DNA from: Bacillota bacterium
Lineage (GTDB): Bacteria > Bacillota > Sulfobacillia > Sulfobacillales > JAIMBI01
NCBI GenBank assembly: GCA_021797815.1
Contig: JAJZYZ010000020.1
Coordinates: 1-39,888, forward strand
Reading direction: 5' to 3'
DNA: 39,888 nt
Part shown: piece after piece, positions 15,841 through 23,959 of the stretch
How the letters are laid out: each line of letters opens with the position of its first letter
How positions within the stretch are numbered: position 1 is the stretch's first letter
Made by a program: the position numbers and the translations under genes
Notes under the pieces: generated by a model
Database searches by the model: none
What the model was told of the DNA's origin: nothing
What the model saw: only the letters and a program-made list of their open reading frames with translations

Positions 15841-16050
15841 ATGCCCCGCCACTGGTCCCGGTCGCTCTGGGTGCTGGGTGTCATCGTGTTTTTCGGTGGA
15901 GAATGGCTCCATGTCCATGCCCTCTCCTTCTTCGCCGCCCTGGGCACGGTGGCGGGCCTCTTTTACGGATACTGGCCGCGCACCCGCAAGCGCCGCGCCG
16001 CGGCGGCGCCTATCCCGGCCGCGTCGCCCGCACCGCCTGCCCGCCTCTAA
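15841..16050 (+). CDS. Small membrane protein
   Basis: A 69-residue protein with a basic N-terminus (MPRHWSRS), one or two hydrophobic helices (LWVLGVIVFFGGEWL and ALSFFAALGTVAGLFYGY), then a basic stretch (RTRKRRA) and an Ala/Pro-rich tail. The ATG at 15841 is chosen because GGGGGAGG lies 5 nt upstream; the frame is open slightly further. The TAA overlaps the stop of the convergent amidohydrolase gene. No family is recognised. Confidence 0.75.
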   Translation: MPRHWSRSLWVLGVIVFFGGEWLHVHALSFFAALGTVAGLFYGYWPRTRKRRAAAAPIPAASPAPPARL

Positions 16051-17360
16051 CCCGGCGTCCCCCACGACCGGCTTCTGGCCCTGAGATCCGGCGCTCCCAA
16101 AAACACGGTCCGGCCCCCGCGCACAACTTCCTGTCCGCCGACGAAAACCCGCCGCACCGCCCGCGGTGACAGGGCGTACACCAGGTGGCGGACAGTGGGA
16201 GGGCCCGGCAAAAGCGACCAGTCGTCCAGATCGAGGCTGACAAGATCTGCCAGCCGCCCCGCCTCAATGGTGCCGGCCGGGACCTGCAAAGCTTTCGCCC
16301 CGCCCTCGCTGCCCATGAGCCAGGCGTGTTCGGCGTCCATTGCGCGCCCGTCCTCGGCCGCCACCTTCTGCAGGAGGGCGGCCGTCCGCATCTCGTCAAA
16401 GAGACTTGAGCGGTCGTTGGTGCACCCGCCGTCGGTGCCGAGCCCGACCGTGATGCCGCGGGCCAGCATTCCCGGCACCGGGGCTATCCCGTCGCCGAGA
16501 ATCATGTTGCTGGAGGGACAGTGAATGACCGAGGCGCCCGCCTCCGCGATGAGATCAAGGTCACGGTCGTCCACCCACACCGCATGGATCAACACGGTCC
16601 GCGGGCCGAGCGCGCCGTGCTGCTTTAAGAGTCCTACCGGCGTGAGGCCGTAGTCCCGGAGGCACTGTTCACGCTCGTAGCGTCCTTCGGCGCAATGAAT
16701 GTGGAGCGGCACCCGGAGTTCCTCCGACGCCGCCACCGCCGCCTCGATCATGGCCGGGGAGGCGCCGTGGGGGCTGTGCGGGGCCACCTGGATCGTCACC
16801 AGCGGATCATCATCGCCCACCGCGGCGCTGAGCGCGCGGACATTGGCCGTCGCCTGCGCCGGCGTCTCCCGGTACCGGGCGGGCGCCCCTTCCCAATCGT
16901 AGAAAGAGCGGGCCAGCACCAGGCGGATGCCCACCGTGCGGGCGGCATCGGCCACGGCCAGCGCCTGCTCGATGCCCTGATCATTCAGGTAAAAGAAGTC
17001 GGCGACGGTGGTGATGCCGCTCTCCAGCATGTCCGCAAAGGCAAGGAGGGCGCCGTCGCGGATGTCACTCGTGCTGAGCCGCTCCGACACCGGATAGAGA
17101 ACCCGGCTCCGCCAGCCAAAGAAGTCGTCGTCCTCACCGAGTCCCCTCAGGAGAATCTGAAAACTGTGGTTGTGGCCGTTGATGCCGCCCGCCACCAAAA
17201 GCTCCCGGGCAAGGACCGTGCGCCGGGTCGCGGGATGCCGGCGGATAAGCTCTTTGGCGTCGCCCACGGCCGCGATTCGCTCTCCCTGCACCAAAACCGC
17301 CTGGTCTGCCACGACGCGGGTGCCGACAAGCATCCGGTCCGGAATCAGAAGGGTGTCCAC
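16047..17360 (-). CDS. Amidohydrolase family protein (SAH/MTA deaminase-like)
   Basis: A 437-residue metal-dependent hydrolase of the TRZ/ATZ/SsnA/MtaD group, which deaminate purine-like compounds, adenosine derivatives or triazines. Metal-binding landmarks are NGHNHSF (HxH, near residue 65), HIHCAEG (near 225), LIHAVWVDD and GLGTDGG with the metal Asp near 315, followed by SSLFDEMR. The frame has an ATG at 17366, but the Shine-Dalgarno GGGAGG (17368-17373) is only 1 nt from it; the GTG at 17360, 7 nt away, is the better start. A few N-terminal strands and the C-terminal ADLVSLDLDDW complete the composite sheet domain. The substrate is open. Confidence 0.88.
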   Translation of the reverse strand: MDTLLIPDRMLVGTRVVADQAVLVQGERIAAVGDAKELIRRHPATRRTVLARELLVAGGINGHNHSFQILLRGLGEDDDFFGWRSRVLYPVSERLSTSDIRDGALLAFADMLESGITTVADFFYLNDQGIEQALAVADAARTVGIRLVLARSFYDWEGAPARYRETPAQATANVRALSAAVGDDDPLVTIQVAPHSPHGASPAMIEAAVAASEELRVPLHIHCAEGRYEREQCLRDYGLTPVGLLKQHGALGPRTVLIHAVWVDDRDLDLIAEAGASVIHCPSSNMILGDGIAPVPGMLARGITVGLGTDGGCTNDRSSLFDEMRTAALLQKVAAEDGRAMDAEHAWLMGSEGGAKALQVPAGTIEAGRLADLVSLDLDDWSLLPGPPTVRHLVYALSPRAVRRVFVGGQEVVRGGRTVFLGAPDLRARSRSWGTPG

Positions 17361-17470
17361 ACGCATGCCTCCCAGCCGTCTTTTCGTCGCCGCGCTGGCG
17401 GCGCGGCTTCCGGACAGGACTTCCCCGGCCCCTGGTCGAAGGCTACCCGCGGGGGTAGGCCGGTTTGTCC

Positions 17471-18736
17471 ATGGGGGAAGAGGAGAAAGTTCTCAAGGAT
17501 CCCGTGCATGGGTATATCTACATTCACGATAGCCTATTCTGGGAGCTCATCAACACGCCGGAGATGCAGCGCCTGCGCCGTGTCCGCCAGCTCGGCACCG
17601 CCTATCTCACCTATCCCGGCGGGGAGCACAGCCGCTTTTCCCACGCGCTCGGAGCGTACGAGGTGGTGCGGCGCATCCTGCAGGCGTTTGACCGGAACGG
17701 CTACTCCGTCGACCCCGACTGGGGGCGGCTCGTGATGGCCGCCGCGCTCGTGCACGATATTGGCCACGGCCCCTTCTCGCACGCGCTGGAACCTTTCTGG
17801 GGACAGACGCACGAAGATTGGGGCGAGGCCATCCTGCTTGACCCCAGCACGGCCGTCCATCAGGTGCTGGCGGCCGTCGACCCGGGCTTCCCGGGGGAGG
17901 TGGCGGCCGTCATCCAAAAACGTCACCCGAACCGGCTCGCGGTGTCGATGGTGTCAAGCCAGCTCGACGCCGACCGCCTCGACTATCTCATGCGCGACTC
18001 GCTCTTCACCGGTGTCGATTACGGCAAGTTTGATCTCGAACGCATCCTGCGCATCATCCTGCCCCATGGAGACCGGCTGGTGGTGAAGCGCAGCGGTCTT
18101 CATACCATCGAGGCATATCTGCTGGCCCGCTACTTCATGTACTGGCAGGTCTACTTCCATCCGGTGTGCCGGAGTGCCGAGGTGGTGCTGAAAAAGACCA
18201 TCGAGCGGGCCCTGGTGCTCTGCCGGGAGGGTGTGCCGGTCGGCGCCGGCGATCCTGTGCTGGAGGGCTGGCTTGGCGGCGAGCCGCTAGACGTCGACCG
18301 ATACCTGGCTCTTGACGATCACACCATCATGACCGCCCTGGCCCATTTCGCCCGGTCGGACGACGCCATTCTCCGCGACCTGGCGCGCCGGTATCGGGAC
18401 CGGCGCCTGTTCCGCTACGTCTCGTTCCCGGCTCAGAAGAGCCCGCGCATCTATGCCGAGATCGAGCGCCGCGTGCGGCAGGCCGGCTACGATCCCGCCT
18501 ACTACCTCGATGTGGACGAGACGTCGGAGGTCTACTATGACTATTACGTGGGTGATGAAGGGGGAGCGGGCCAGCGGGAGCAGGCCCTCTATCTTTGGGA
18601 CGGCGAGGAGCTCATCGAGATGTCACGCCTCTCGCGACCCCTGTCCGGTATTGCCCGCGAACCGCAGGCGGAGCGCCGTCTCTACTTTCCGGAGGCGGTG
18701 GAGCACGTGGTGAAGGAGCGGGTGAGCAGGAGATGA
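17471..18736 (+). CDS. HD-domain phosphohydrolase (YwfO-like)
   Basis: A 421-residue cytoplasmic metal-dependent phosphohydrolase related to YwfO and dGTPases, which hydrolyse nucleoside triphosphates. The HD signature is complete: His53 in GEHSRFSH, His95-Asp96 in VHDIGHGPFSH, and the later Asp in QLDADRLDYLMRDS. A helical C-terminal part follows, with YDYYVGD near residue 360. The ATG at 17471 is used; a TTG at 17465 is also possible, since GGGGGTAGG lies 5 nt before it. The stop overlaps the next ATG (ATGA), so the gene is coupled to the CsaA-like gene. A nucleotide substrate is likely, but which one is not visible. Confidence 0.88.
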   Translation: MGEEEKVLKDPVHGYIYIHDSLFWELINTPEMQRLRRVRQLGTAYLTYPGGEHSRFSHALGAYEVVRRILQAFDRNGYSVDPDWGRLVMAAALVHDIGHGPFSHALEPFWGQTHEDWGEAILLDPSTAVHQVLAAVDPGFPGEVAAVIQKRHPNRLAVSMVSSQLDADRLDYLMRDSLFTGVDYGKFDLERILRIILPHGDRLVVKRSGLHTIEAYLLARYFMYWQVYFHPVCRSAEVVLKKTIERALVLCREGVPVGAGDPVLEGWLGGEPLDVDRYLALDDHTIMTALAHFARSDDAILRDLARRYRDRRLFRYVSFPAQKSPRIYAEIERRVRQAGYDPAYYLDVDETSEVYYDYYVGDEGGAGQREQALYLWDGEELIEMSRLSRPLSGIAREPQAERRLYFPEAVEHVVKERVSRR

Positions 18737-19098
18737 CGGCGGAGGCGGATGGCGAGGGGCGGCCGGAAGAGCTTGATGTGGCGGGCTTTTTCCGCTACCG
18801 GATGGCCGTGGGGACCATTACCCACGCGGAGCCGAACCCGCGGGCGCGCGTTCCGGCCTATGTGCTGCGCGTAAATTTCGGCCCCTACGGCGAGAAATCG
18901 TCGAGCGCCCAGCTGACGGCGCGCTATCAGCCCGTCGATCTCGTGGGCCGGCAGGTGATAGGCGTCTTGAATTTTCCCGTGAAGAACATTGCCGGGGTGG
19001 CGTCCGAGGTGCTGATTCTGGGTGGAATGGCGGGAGCCGGAGACGTGGTTCTCCTGGCGCCGGATGCGCCCGTGCCTGACGGCACGCCCATCGCGTAG
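18733..19098 (+). CDS. csaA: tRNA-binding OB-fold protein (CsaA-like)
   Basis: A 121-residue protein with a single tRNA-binding OB domain as in CsaA, Trbp111 and the C-terminus of methionyl-tRNA synthetase. Typical pieces are FFRYRMAVGTITHAEPNPRARVPAYVLRV and FGPYGEKSSSAQLTARYQ, then IGVLNFPVKNIAGVASEVLILG. CsaA has been described as an export-linked chaperone and tRNA binder. The frame is open upstream, but the ATG at 18733 overlaps the HD gene stop and follows AGCAGGAG. A 12-residue acidic N-terminal tail precedes the domain. It sits between the HD gene and a deacetylase-like gene in a tight operon. Confidence 0.9.
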   Translation: MTAEADGEGRPEELDVAGFFRYRMAVGTITHAEPNPRARVPAYVLRVNFGPYGEKSSSAQLTARYQPVDLVGRQVIGVLNFPVKNIAGVASEVLILGGMAGAGDVVLLAPDAPVPDGTPIA

Positions 19099-19099
19099 C

Positions 19100-20380
19100 A
19101 TGAGCGACCTTTTCTTGCGATTTGACGTCGAGGACTGGCTCACCCCGGCCGCTGACTGGGCGCTCGAGCACATCCTGGACGAGCTTGAGCGGGTGGGCGC
19201 CCGGGCCAACTTTGCCATCGTCGGCTTGAAGGCCCGCGCGCTGGCGGAGCGCGGGCGCACGGATCTCCTGCAGCGCATGGCGCGCCTCGGCACGATCGGA
19301 TTTCACTCCTACAGCCACAGCCTCCACCCAACCCTCGCCGAAGAGCTGGAGCCCATGAGCCGGGAGGCGGCCGAAAGCCGTTTTGTGGAGCGGGAAGCCG
19401 TGGGCGTCGGCGAGCTGCAGAACGGCGGGGTGTCTCCGGTGTTCTTCACCCAGCCCGGCGCCAACTGGGTGCCGGAAGTGCTGGAGCGCGGTCCCGAGCT
19501 CGGACTGCGGGCCTTTATCTCGGAGAGCTGGAACACGTATCTTCACCCGACACGGACCCTCTACTGGTACGGGCGTGTCCTCTACTGGAGCCCGCCCGTC
19601 GATGTTCCAAAGGGCCTCCTGTTCCGCCTTCCGACCGGTGCCGAGGAGGCTGTCGGGGAGGCGGCGCAGGCGCTCTCGGCAGGTGGCCCGGCGATGGTGG
19701 TGACCCATCCCACCGAGCTTGTGACCCGTTACTTCTGGGATCAGGACAACTTCGGGGGCGGGATGACCCGTCATCCCCTGGTTGCCGGTCCCGCGCTCCC
19801 GGCCACTGACTGGGACGGGAAGCTTCGGGGCTTTCGGCGCTATGTCGACGGCCTTCACGCGCTTCAAGCCCGCTATGTGACGGTCGACGACTGGCTCTCA
19901 CGCGTCCGGCCGGCGGGCCCGGTGGCGGTTGACCGGGCGACTTTGTCGGAAGCCCTGGCCGCCCGCGGACTTGACGCCCTCTTTACCGGGGATGACTGGC
20001 TATCGGCGGCAGAGGCCGTCCTGGCCGCGGCCCTGCTGGCGGAGAGCCCCGGCGGGGCCGTGAGCGTACCCCGGCTCCTGGCGCCTTCCGGCACCATCGC
20101 CGACACCGACAGCGCGGACGCCCTGCTGGAGAAGGTGCGGCGCGATGGACGGCTCCCGGAGAGGGTCGGAGAGTGGCACATCGCGGCCTGGGCACCGCGG
20201 TTTCTTGGCCGCACGACCGGCGTCACCCCGCCCCTGCGCTTTCCGGAGCGGGTGCGGCCGGCCGCAGAACAGCATTGGGATTGGCCCATCTTCCGCCCGG
20301 GCTTTACGGCCGAACGACTCTTGGAGGAGGCGCGCCGGCAGGCCTGGACCCTCAAGCCGGCGATGCTGGCCGCGAATTAG
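19100..20380 (+). CDS. Polysaccharide deacetylase-like protein with a long C-terminal extension
   Basis: A 426-residue protein. The first 270 residues resemble the NodB/polysaccharide deacetylase fold: FDVED (Asp9, Asp12) as motif 1 and FHSYSH (His69, His73) as the metal-binding motif 2. Family members remove N- or O-acetyl groups from glycans. The remaining 150 residues are not recognisable, and contain a repeated Ala-rich helical pattern ending in WDWPIFRPGF. There is no signal peptide, which suggests a cytoplasmic substrate such as a nucleotide sugar or lipid-linked sugar. The ATG is 1 nt after the CsaA stop with no clear Shine-Dalgarno, so it relies on translational coupling. Its 3' end overlaps the convergent kinase gene by 29 bp. 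Confidence 0.75.
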   Translation: MSDLFLRFDVEDWLTPAADWALEHILDELERVGARANFAIVGLKARALAERGRTDLLQRMARLGTIGFHSYSHSLHPTLAEELEPMSREAAESRFVEREAVGVGELQNGGVSPVFFTQPGANWVPEVLERGPELGLRAFISESWNTYLHPTRTLYWYGRVLYWSPPVDVPKGLLFRLPTGAEEAVGEAAQALSAGGPAMVVTHPTELVTRYFWDQDNFGGGMTRHPLVAGPALPATDWDGKLRGFRRYVDGLHALQARYVTVDDWLSRVRPAGPVAVDRATLSEALAARGLDALFTGDDWLSAAEAVLAAALLAESPGGAVSVPRLLAPSGTIADTDSADALLEKVRRDGRLPERVGEWHIAAWAPRFLGRTTGVTPPLRFPERVRPAAEQHWDWPIFRPGFTAERLLEEARRQAWTLKPAMLAAN

Positions 20381-21770
20381 GCGGACTTGACGGCCAGTCC
20401 AGGGTGAAGCGGGCGCCGCCGCCGGGTGCGTTGTCGGCCGCGATGCGGCCTTCATGGGCCAGGACCAGACTTTCGACGATGGAAAGACCGAGACCGGCGC
20501 CTCCGCCCCGATTGGCGCGCGAGGGATCGCCGCGGTAAAACCGCTCGAACAGGTGCCGGACGGCTTCGGGGCTCAATCCGGGCCCTTCGTCTTCCACCAC
20601 GAAGCGCACCCCGTCGGGACCTGGCCCGGCGGACAGCGAGATGGTGCCGCGGCCGTGGCGGCTCGCATTGTCCACCAGGTTCAGCAACACCTCCGACAGG
20701 CGGTCGCGGTCCGCCCAGATGGTGGCCGGCCGGATCGTCAGGGACAGGCGGTCTCCCGCCAGCGTACGCAGGGTGGGCTCCAGATCCGCCATGATCCGCG
20801 CCAGGTCGTGCACGGCCGGTCTCACCGCTCCGGGACCTTTCTGGTCCAGCTGGCTTAAGTGCAGGAGCTCCTGCACGAGCCGGGTCATGCGGGCGGTTTC
20901 CCGACGCATGGCTTCAAGCGAGGTCTTTCGTTCCGCCGCGTCAAGCGACCCCGACGCCCACAGATCGAGAAAGCCGGACAGCGCGGTGAGAGGCGTCCTC
21001 AGTTCATGGGAGGCGTCGGCCACGAAGCGCCGCACCTCGGCCTGGGCTTCATGCTCGGCGTCCAGGGCCTCTTCGACCGCCCGCGACATGCGGTTTACGG
21101 CGTCGCCCAGGCGGGCAATCTCGGCCGGCGCCGGTCCCACCACCGCCTGGCGCCCGAAATCGCCGGCCGCGATATGTTCGGTGGTCTCCGTCACCTGCGC
21201 CAGCGGGACGAGACCTCGGCGCAGGGACAGGCTCCCGAACAGCCCGGCTGCCAGCAGCACCGCCGCCGACAGGAGACCGAAGAGGCGTGCGTCCTGCCAC
21301 AGGATGGTGTTGGTGGGCGCGAGGGACGACAGGAGCCAGATGGTTCCCAGATCGCCGTAATGGGAGTCGTTGATCTGGGAGCCGACCACGATGTGATGGG
21401 ACCAGATGGTGTAACGGCCGGGCGGGGGAAGCGGCGGCGTGGTGGTGGGCACCCCGGGATGCGGAGAGTTGGCGATTATGAAGCCGCCGGGACTTCCCAA
21501 CAGCACCACCACCCCCGGCGCGTGAAAGTGCTTGAAGAGGATCGGCACCAGCGTGCTGAACCGGAACGCCGGGTCGGCCGAGTTCAGGGAACGGTGCACG
21601 ACCGGCCGCAGCACCGACAGTTCGTCGCGCAGGGAATCGACGGTGTTGGAGATGAGCACATGGCGCAGAACGGCAATCTGCGTGGCCCCGAGCGCCAGCA
21701 GGATGGCCACCAGGATCAGGAGCTGCCGCCCGATGAGCGCCCGCGTGAGGGACGGCAGGCGGCGGTTCAT
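20352..21770 (-). CDS. Sensor histidine kinase (HAMP, HisKA, HATPase)
   Basis: A 472-residue membrane kinase of a two-component system. A first membrane helix (about 13-36) is followed by an extracytoplasmic sensor domain to about 160, a second helix (162-182), a HAMP linker, and the dimerisation domain with phospho-accepting His255 in ASHELRTP. The ATPase part shows LLNLVDNASRHG, EDEGPGLS and GGGAGLGLS (N, G1 and G2 boxes). The ATG at 21770 overlaps the stop of the response regulator gene by ATGA, so the pair is translationally coupled. The signal is unknown; the sensor domain has no recognisable fold here. Confidence 0.95.
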   Translation of the reverse strand: MNRRLPSLTRALIGRQLLILVAILLALGATQIAVLRHVLISNTVDSLRDELSVLRPVVHRSLNSADPAFRFSTLVPILFKHFHAPGVVVLLGSPGGFIIANSPHPGVPTTTPPLPPPGRYTIWSHHIVVGSQINDSHYGDLGTIWLLSSLAPTNTILWQDARLFGLLSAAVLLAAGLFGSLSLRRGLVPLAQVTETTEHIAAGDFGRQAVVGPAPAEIARLGDAVNRMSRAVEEALDAEHEAQAEVRRFVADASHELRTPLTALSGFLDLWASGSLDAAERKTSLEAMRRETARMTRLVQELLHLSQLDQKGPGAVRPAVHDLARIMADLEPTLRTLAGDRLSLTIRPATIWADRDRLSEVLLNLVDNASRHGRGTISLSAGPGPDGVRFVVEDEGPGLSPEAVRHLFERFYRGDPSRANRGGGAGLGLSIVESLVLAHEGRIAADNAPGGGARFTLDWPSSPPNSRPASPA

Positions 21771-22432
21771 CCGCCCAGACGGTAGCCGAAGCCGCGGACG
21801 GTGCCGATGAGCGTCTTGTCGCGATCGTTCAGTTTGTCGCGCAGGCTCGAGATGTGCACTTCCACCAGATTGTCGTCGCCGGGGAAGTCGTAGCCCCAGA
21901 CATGGGTCAGAATCTGCACTTTGGAGAGGACCCGATCGGGATTGAGCAGCAGGTAGCGCAGGAGCTCGTACTCTTTGGCGGTAAGCTGGACCGGATCCCC
22001 ATACAGGAGGACCCGATGGGCCGCGTCGTCCATCTCGATGGGTCCATGCTGGAGCGCCGGCGGATGCGGCTCTACACGCCTCAGGCCGGCGCGGAGGCGG
22101 GCGACCAGCTCGTCCAGGCTGAAAGGTTTCGGCATGTAGTCGTCCGCACCGCCCTCGAGGCCGACGATGCGGTCTTCCACGGCGTCGCGGGCCGTGAGCA
22201 TCAGAATGTAGATGCGCGGATCCTGGCGCAGCCGACGCGCCACTTCGAACCCGTTCATGTCCGGCATCATAACGTCCACGATGGCGGCATGCGGCTCCAC
22301 CTCGGCCACGGCGGCCAGTGCCGAGGGACCGTCCGCGTACGTAAAGACCTCAAAGCCCTGACGGGTGAGGCTCATGGTCAAGAGCTCCCGCAGGCTCTGC
22401 TCGTCGTCCACCACCATAATGCGGTGTGCCAC
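21767..22432 (-). CDS. OmpR/PhoB-family response regulator
   Basis: A 221-residue transcription regulator. The receiver domain has acidic residues in VVDDE, phospho-acceptor Asp53 in IVDVMMPDMNG, Thr80 and Lys102 in PKPF. The C-terminal winged helix (about 125-221) includes LTAKEYELLRYL and VEVHISSLRDKL. Translation starts at GTG (22432) with AAGGAG 5 nt upstream, the Shine-Dalgarno overlapping the end of the previous gene, 2 nt away. Its targets cannot be read from the sequence. Confidence 0.96.
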   Translation of the reverse strand: MAHRIMVVDDEQSLRELLTMSLTRQGFEVFTYADGPSALAAVAEVEPHAAIVDVMMPDMNGFEVARRLRQDPRIYILMLTARDAVEDRIVGLEGGADDYMPKPFSLDELVARLRAGLRRVEPHPPALQHGPIEMDDAAHRVLLYGDPVQLTAKEYELLRYLLLNPDRVLSKVQILTHVWGYDFPGDDNLVEVHISSLRDKLNDRDKTLIGTVRGFGYRLGG

Positions 22433-22434
22433 GG

Positions 22435-22845
22435 CTACTCCTTCGGGTGCGCCGGAAGAAAGTACTCGGCCGTGTCCCAGCCCGCCCGGGCAATGACACG
22501 GTTCAAGAGCCGGCGGTCGCGATGAAGCAGGGCCACCTCGCCCGCAAAGTCGGGTGCCGGGTCCGGCACCAATTCGGGAAAGTGCGTGTAGAGCGCGATG
22601 CGGACGAGAAGGTGGGCGGCCACCTCCTGGGCCTCCTGGGGACGAAGCTCATTGAACGGCTTTTCGTGGCCCAGAGCGGCACGGGTCACGTCAAGTTCCG
22701 TTACCACGTTGTGCTCCTGCACCTCATGATAACGATCCAGAAGATCCACGAGCCGCTGCTCCGCCTGGCTTGTCGCCGGGGTGGAGCCGTCATACCCCCA
22801 CGCGCGCACGAACGCTGTGGTTCTTACGCTCTTGACCTGATTCAT
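22435..22845 (-). CDS. Hypothetical protein heading the two-component operon
   Basis: A 136-residue soluble, mostly helical protein of no recognised family, rich in acidic and histidine residues (LLDRYHEVQEHNVV, LLVRIALYTHFPEL, VALLHRDRRLLNRV). The ATG at 22845 has GGAGG 5 nt upstream. It ends 2 nt before the response regulator start and supplies its Shine-Dalgarno region, so the three genes are one operon. It could be a partner or auxiliary regulator of the kinase, but this is guilt by association only. Confidence 0.75.
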   Translation of the reverse strand: MNQVKSVRTTAFVRAWGYDGSTPATSQAEQRLVDLLDRYHEVQEHNVVTELDVTRAALGHEKPFNELRPQEAQEVAAHLLVRIALYTHFPELVPDPAPDFAGEVALLHRDRRLLNRVIARAGWDTAEYFLPAHPKE

Positions 22846-22947
22846 GTCCGCCTCCGACCTCCCGATCCGAGAGGATGCCCTTCACTTACGCTAAACGTAG
22901 CAGATTTCCGGCCCGGTGCTAATCGCTTGCGTCGGCAACCGGCGCGG

Positions 22948-22977
22948 TCGCCAGATCCTGGGGGATCCCGCTATACT
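22948..22977 (+). promoter_or_regulatory. Candidate superoxide dismutase promoter
   Basis: TCGCCA (22948-22953, 4 of 6 to TTGACA), an 18-nt spacer and TATACT (22972-22977, 5 of 6) face the superoxide dismutase gene. Transcription would begin near 22984, leaving a leader of about 85 nt. Confidence 0.45.
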
Positions 22978-23000
22978 GGAGCCGGCGGCCGAACAGGTTT

Positions 23001-23033
23001 TCAGGGGACCGGCCCACTTTGACAGTCCCCTGA
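23001..23033 (+). promoter_or_regulatory. Hairpin in the superoxide dismutase leader
   Basis: A perfect 9-bp inverted repeat (TCAGGGGAC at 23001-23009, GTCCCCTGA at 23025-23033) has a 15-nt loop. It lies in the predicted 5' leader, about 35 nt before the start codon and 20 nt before the Shine-Dalgarno. It has no T-run, so it may stabilise the mRNA or be an operator. Confidence 0.5.
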
Positions 23034-23068
23034 CGCCAATTCTTCACGTCTTAAGGAGGACGGTACAT

Positions 23069-23668
23069 ATGGCAGAGGAGCGGAAGTTCCGCGATCTGAA
23101 AGAAAGCTGCCTCACCATGGACGGCATCAGCAAACAGGAGATGGACCAGCACTGGGGCATTCTCTACAAGGGCTATGTGGCCAAGCTGAACGAGATCCGC
23201 GCCAACCTGGAGACCGTCGACTACTCGAAGGCCAACCAGACGTACAGCGACCTGCGCGGGATGAAGACCGAAGAGATCTTTGCCTTGAACGGCGCGAAGT
23301 TGCATGAGTGGTACTTCGACAACCTGGGCGGCAAGGGCGGCCGCGCGGAGGGCCGCATCCTCGAGCTCATCGAGCGCGACTTCGGGTCCTACGAGAAGTG
23401 GGAGACCGAGTTCAAGAGCATCGGCCTCGCGGTGCGCGGCTGGGTGGTCCTGGCCTACGACCTCGACGACGGCAAGCTTCACAACTACGGTCAGGACGCG
23501 CACAACGTGGGTGTGCCCTGGGGCGCGTACCCGCTCTTGATTCTCGACGTGTACGAGCACGCCTACGGCATCGACTATGGAGTCAAGCGGGCTCCCTACC
23601 TGGACGCGTTCATGAAGAACGTGGAGTGGAGCGAGGTCAACGAGCGTCTGGCCAAGTTTCATCTCTAG
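23069..23668 (+). CDS. Fe/Mn superoxide dismutase
   Basis: A 199-residue enzyme that converts superoxide to peroxide and oxygen. The four metal ligands are in place: His28 in DQHWGILYKGYV, His79 in GAKLHEWYF, and Asp160 and His164 in DVYEHAYGIDYG. DVYEHAY replaces the usual DVWEHAY, and LHEWYF replaces NHxFFW, so this is a diverged branch; iron versus manganese cannot be told. The frame is open upstream, but the ATG at 23069 follows AAGGAGG with 9 nt spacing and fits family length. There is no signal peptide. It has its own promoter candidate and a terminator, so it is monocistronic. Confidence 0.92.
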   Translation: MAEERKFRDLKESCLTMDGISKQEMDQHWGILYKGYVAKLNEIRANLETVDYSKANQTYSDLRGMKTEEIFALNGAKLHEWYFDNLGGKGGRAEGRILELIERDFGSYEKWETEFKSIGLAVRGWVVLAYDLDDGKLHNYGQDAHNVGVPWGAYPLLILDVYEHAYGIDYGVKRAPYLDAFMKNVEWSEVNERLAKFHL

Positions 23669-23701
23669 AACCGGCGCCCGGTAAAACGAGACCCGGGACC
23701 A

Positions 23702-23731
23702 GAAAGCGGGACGGGAGGCCGTCCCGCTTTC
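23702..23731 (+). terminator. Terminator of the superoxide dismutase gene
   Basis: A perfect 13-bp stem (GAAAGCGGGACGG at 23702-23714, complement at 23719-23731) has a GAGG loop. The right arm ends CTTTC and runs into CTTG, giving a modest T-rich exit. The A-rich left arm would also serve the convergent lipoprotein gene. Confidence 0.8.
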
Positions 23732-23959
23732 CTTGTGGTCGCACACTGCCCGCAACCGCTCGGGTCCCACGGCTCAGGCTCGCTGATCTCAAAACTATTG
23801 ATTAAGGCCGTCGTGTCCCCGTGCGCGGCGCCCCCCGGGACGCCACAAGACCGCAGTGCCCGCGTCCCCTGACCGGATTCGGCCGCCATGCACGCCCTGT
23901 CTCCGTCGATGACTTGGTCACTTCGAAGTCGAAGGGCCATGGCCACAGCGCCGGAGAAA

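Noticed and set aside
20859-21785. A 308-codon plus-strand frame over the histidine kinase
   Set aside because: Its composition (Gln, Gly, Arg, His) is typical of the complement of a GC-rich gene, and the kinase motifs are clear on the other strand.
23019-23024. TTGACA close to the superoxide dismutase start as a promoter
   Set aside because: With 16-18 nt spacing there is no -10-like sequence before the Shine-Dalgarno, and the hexamer lies inside the hairpin loop.
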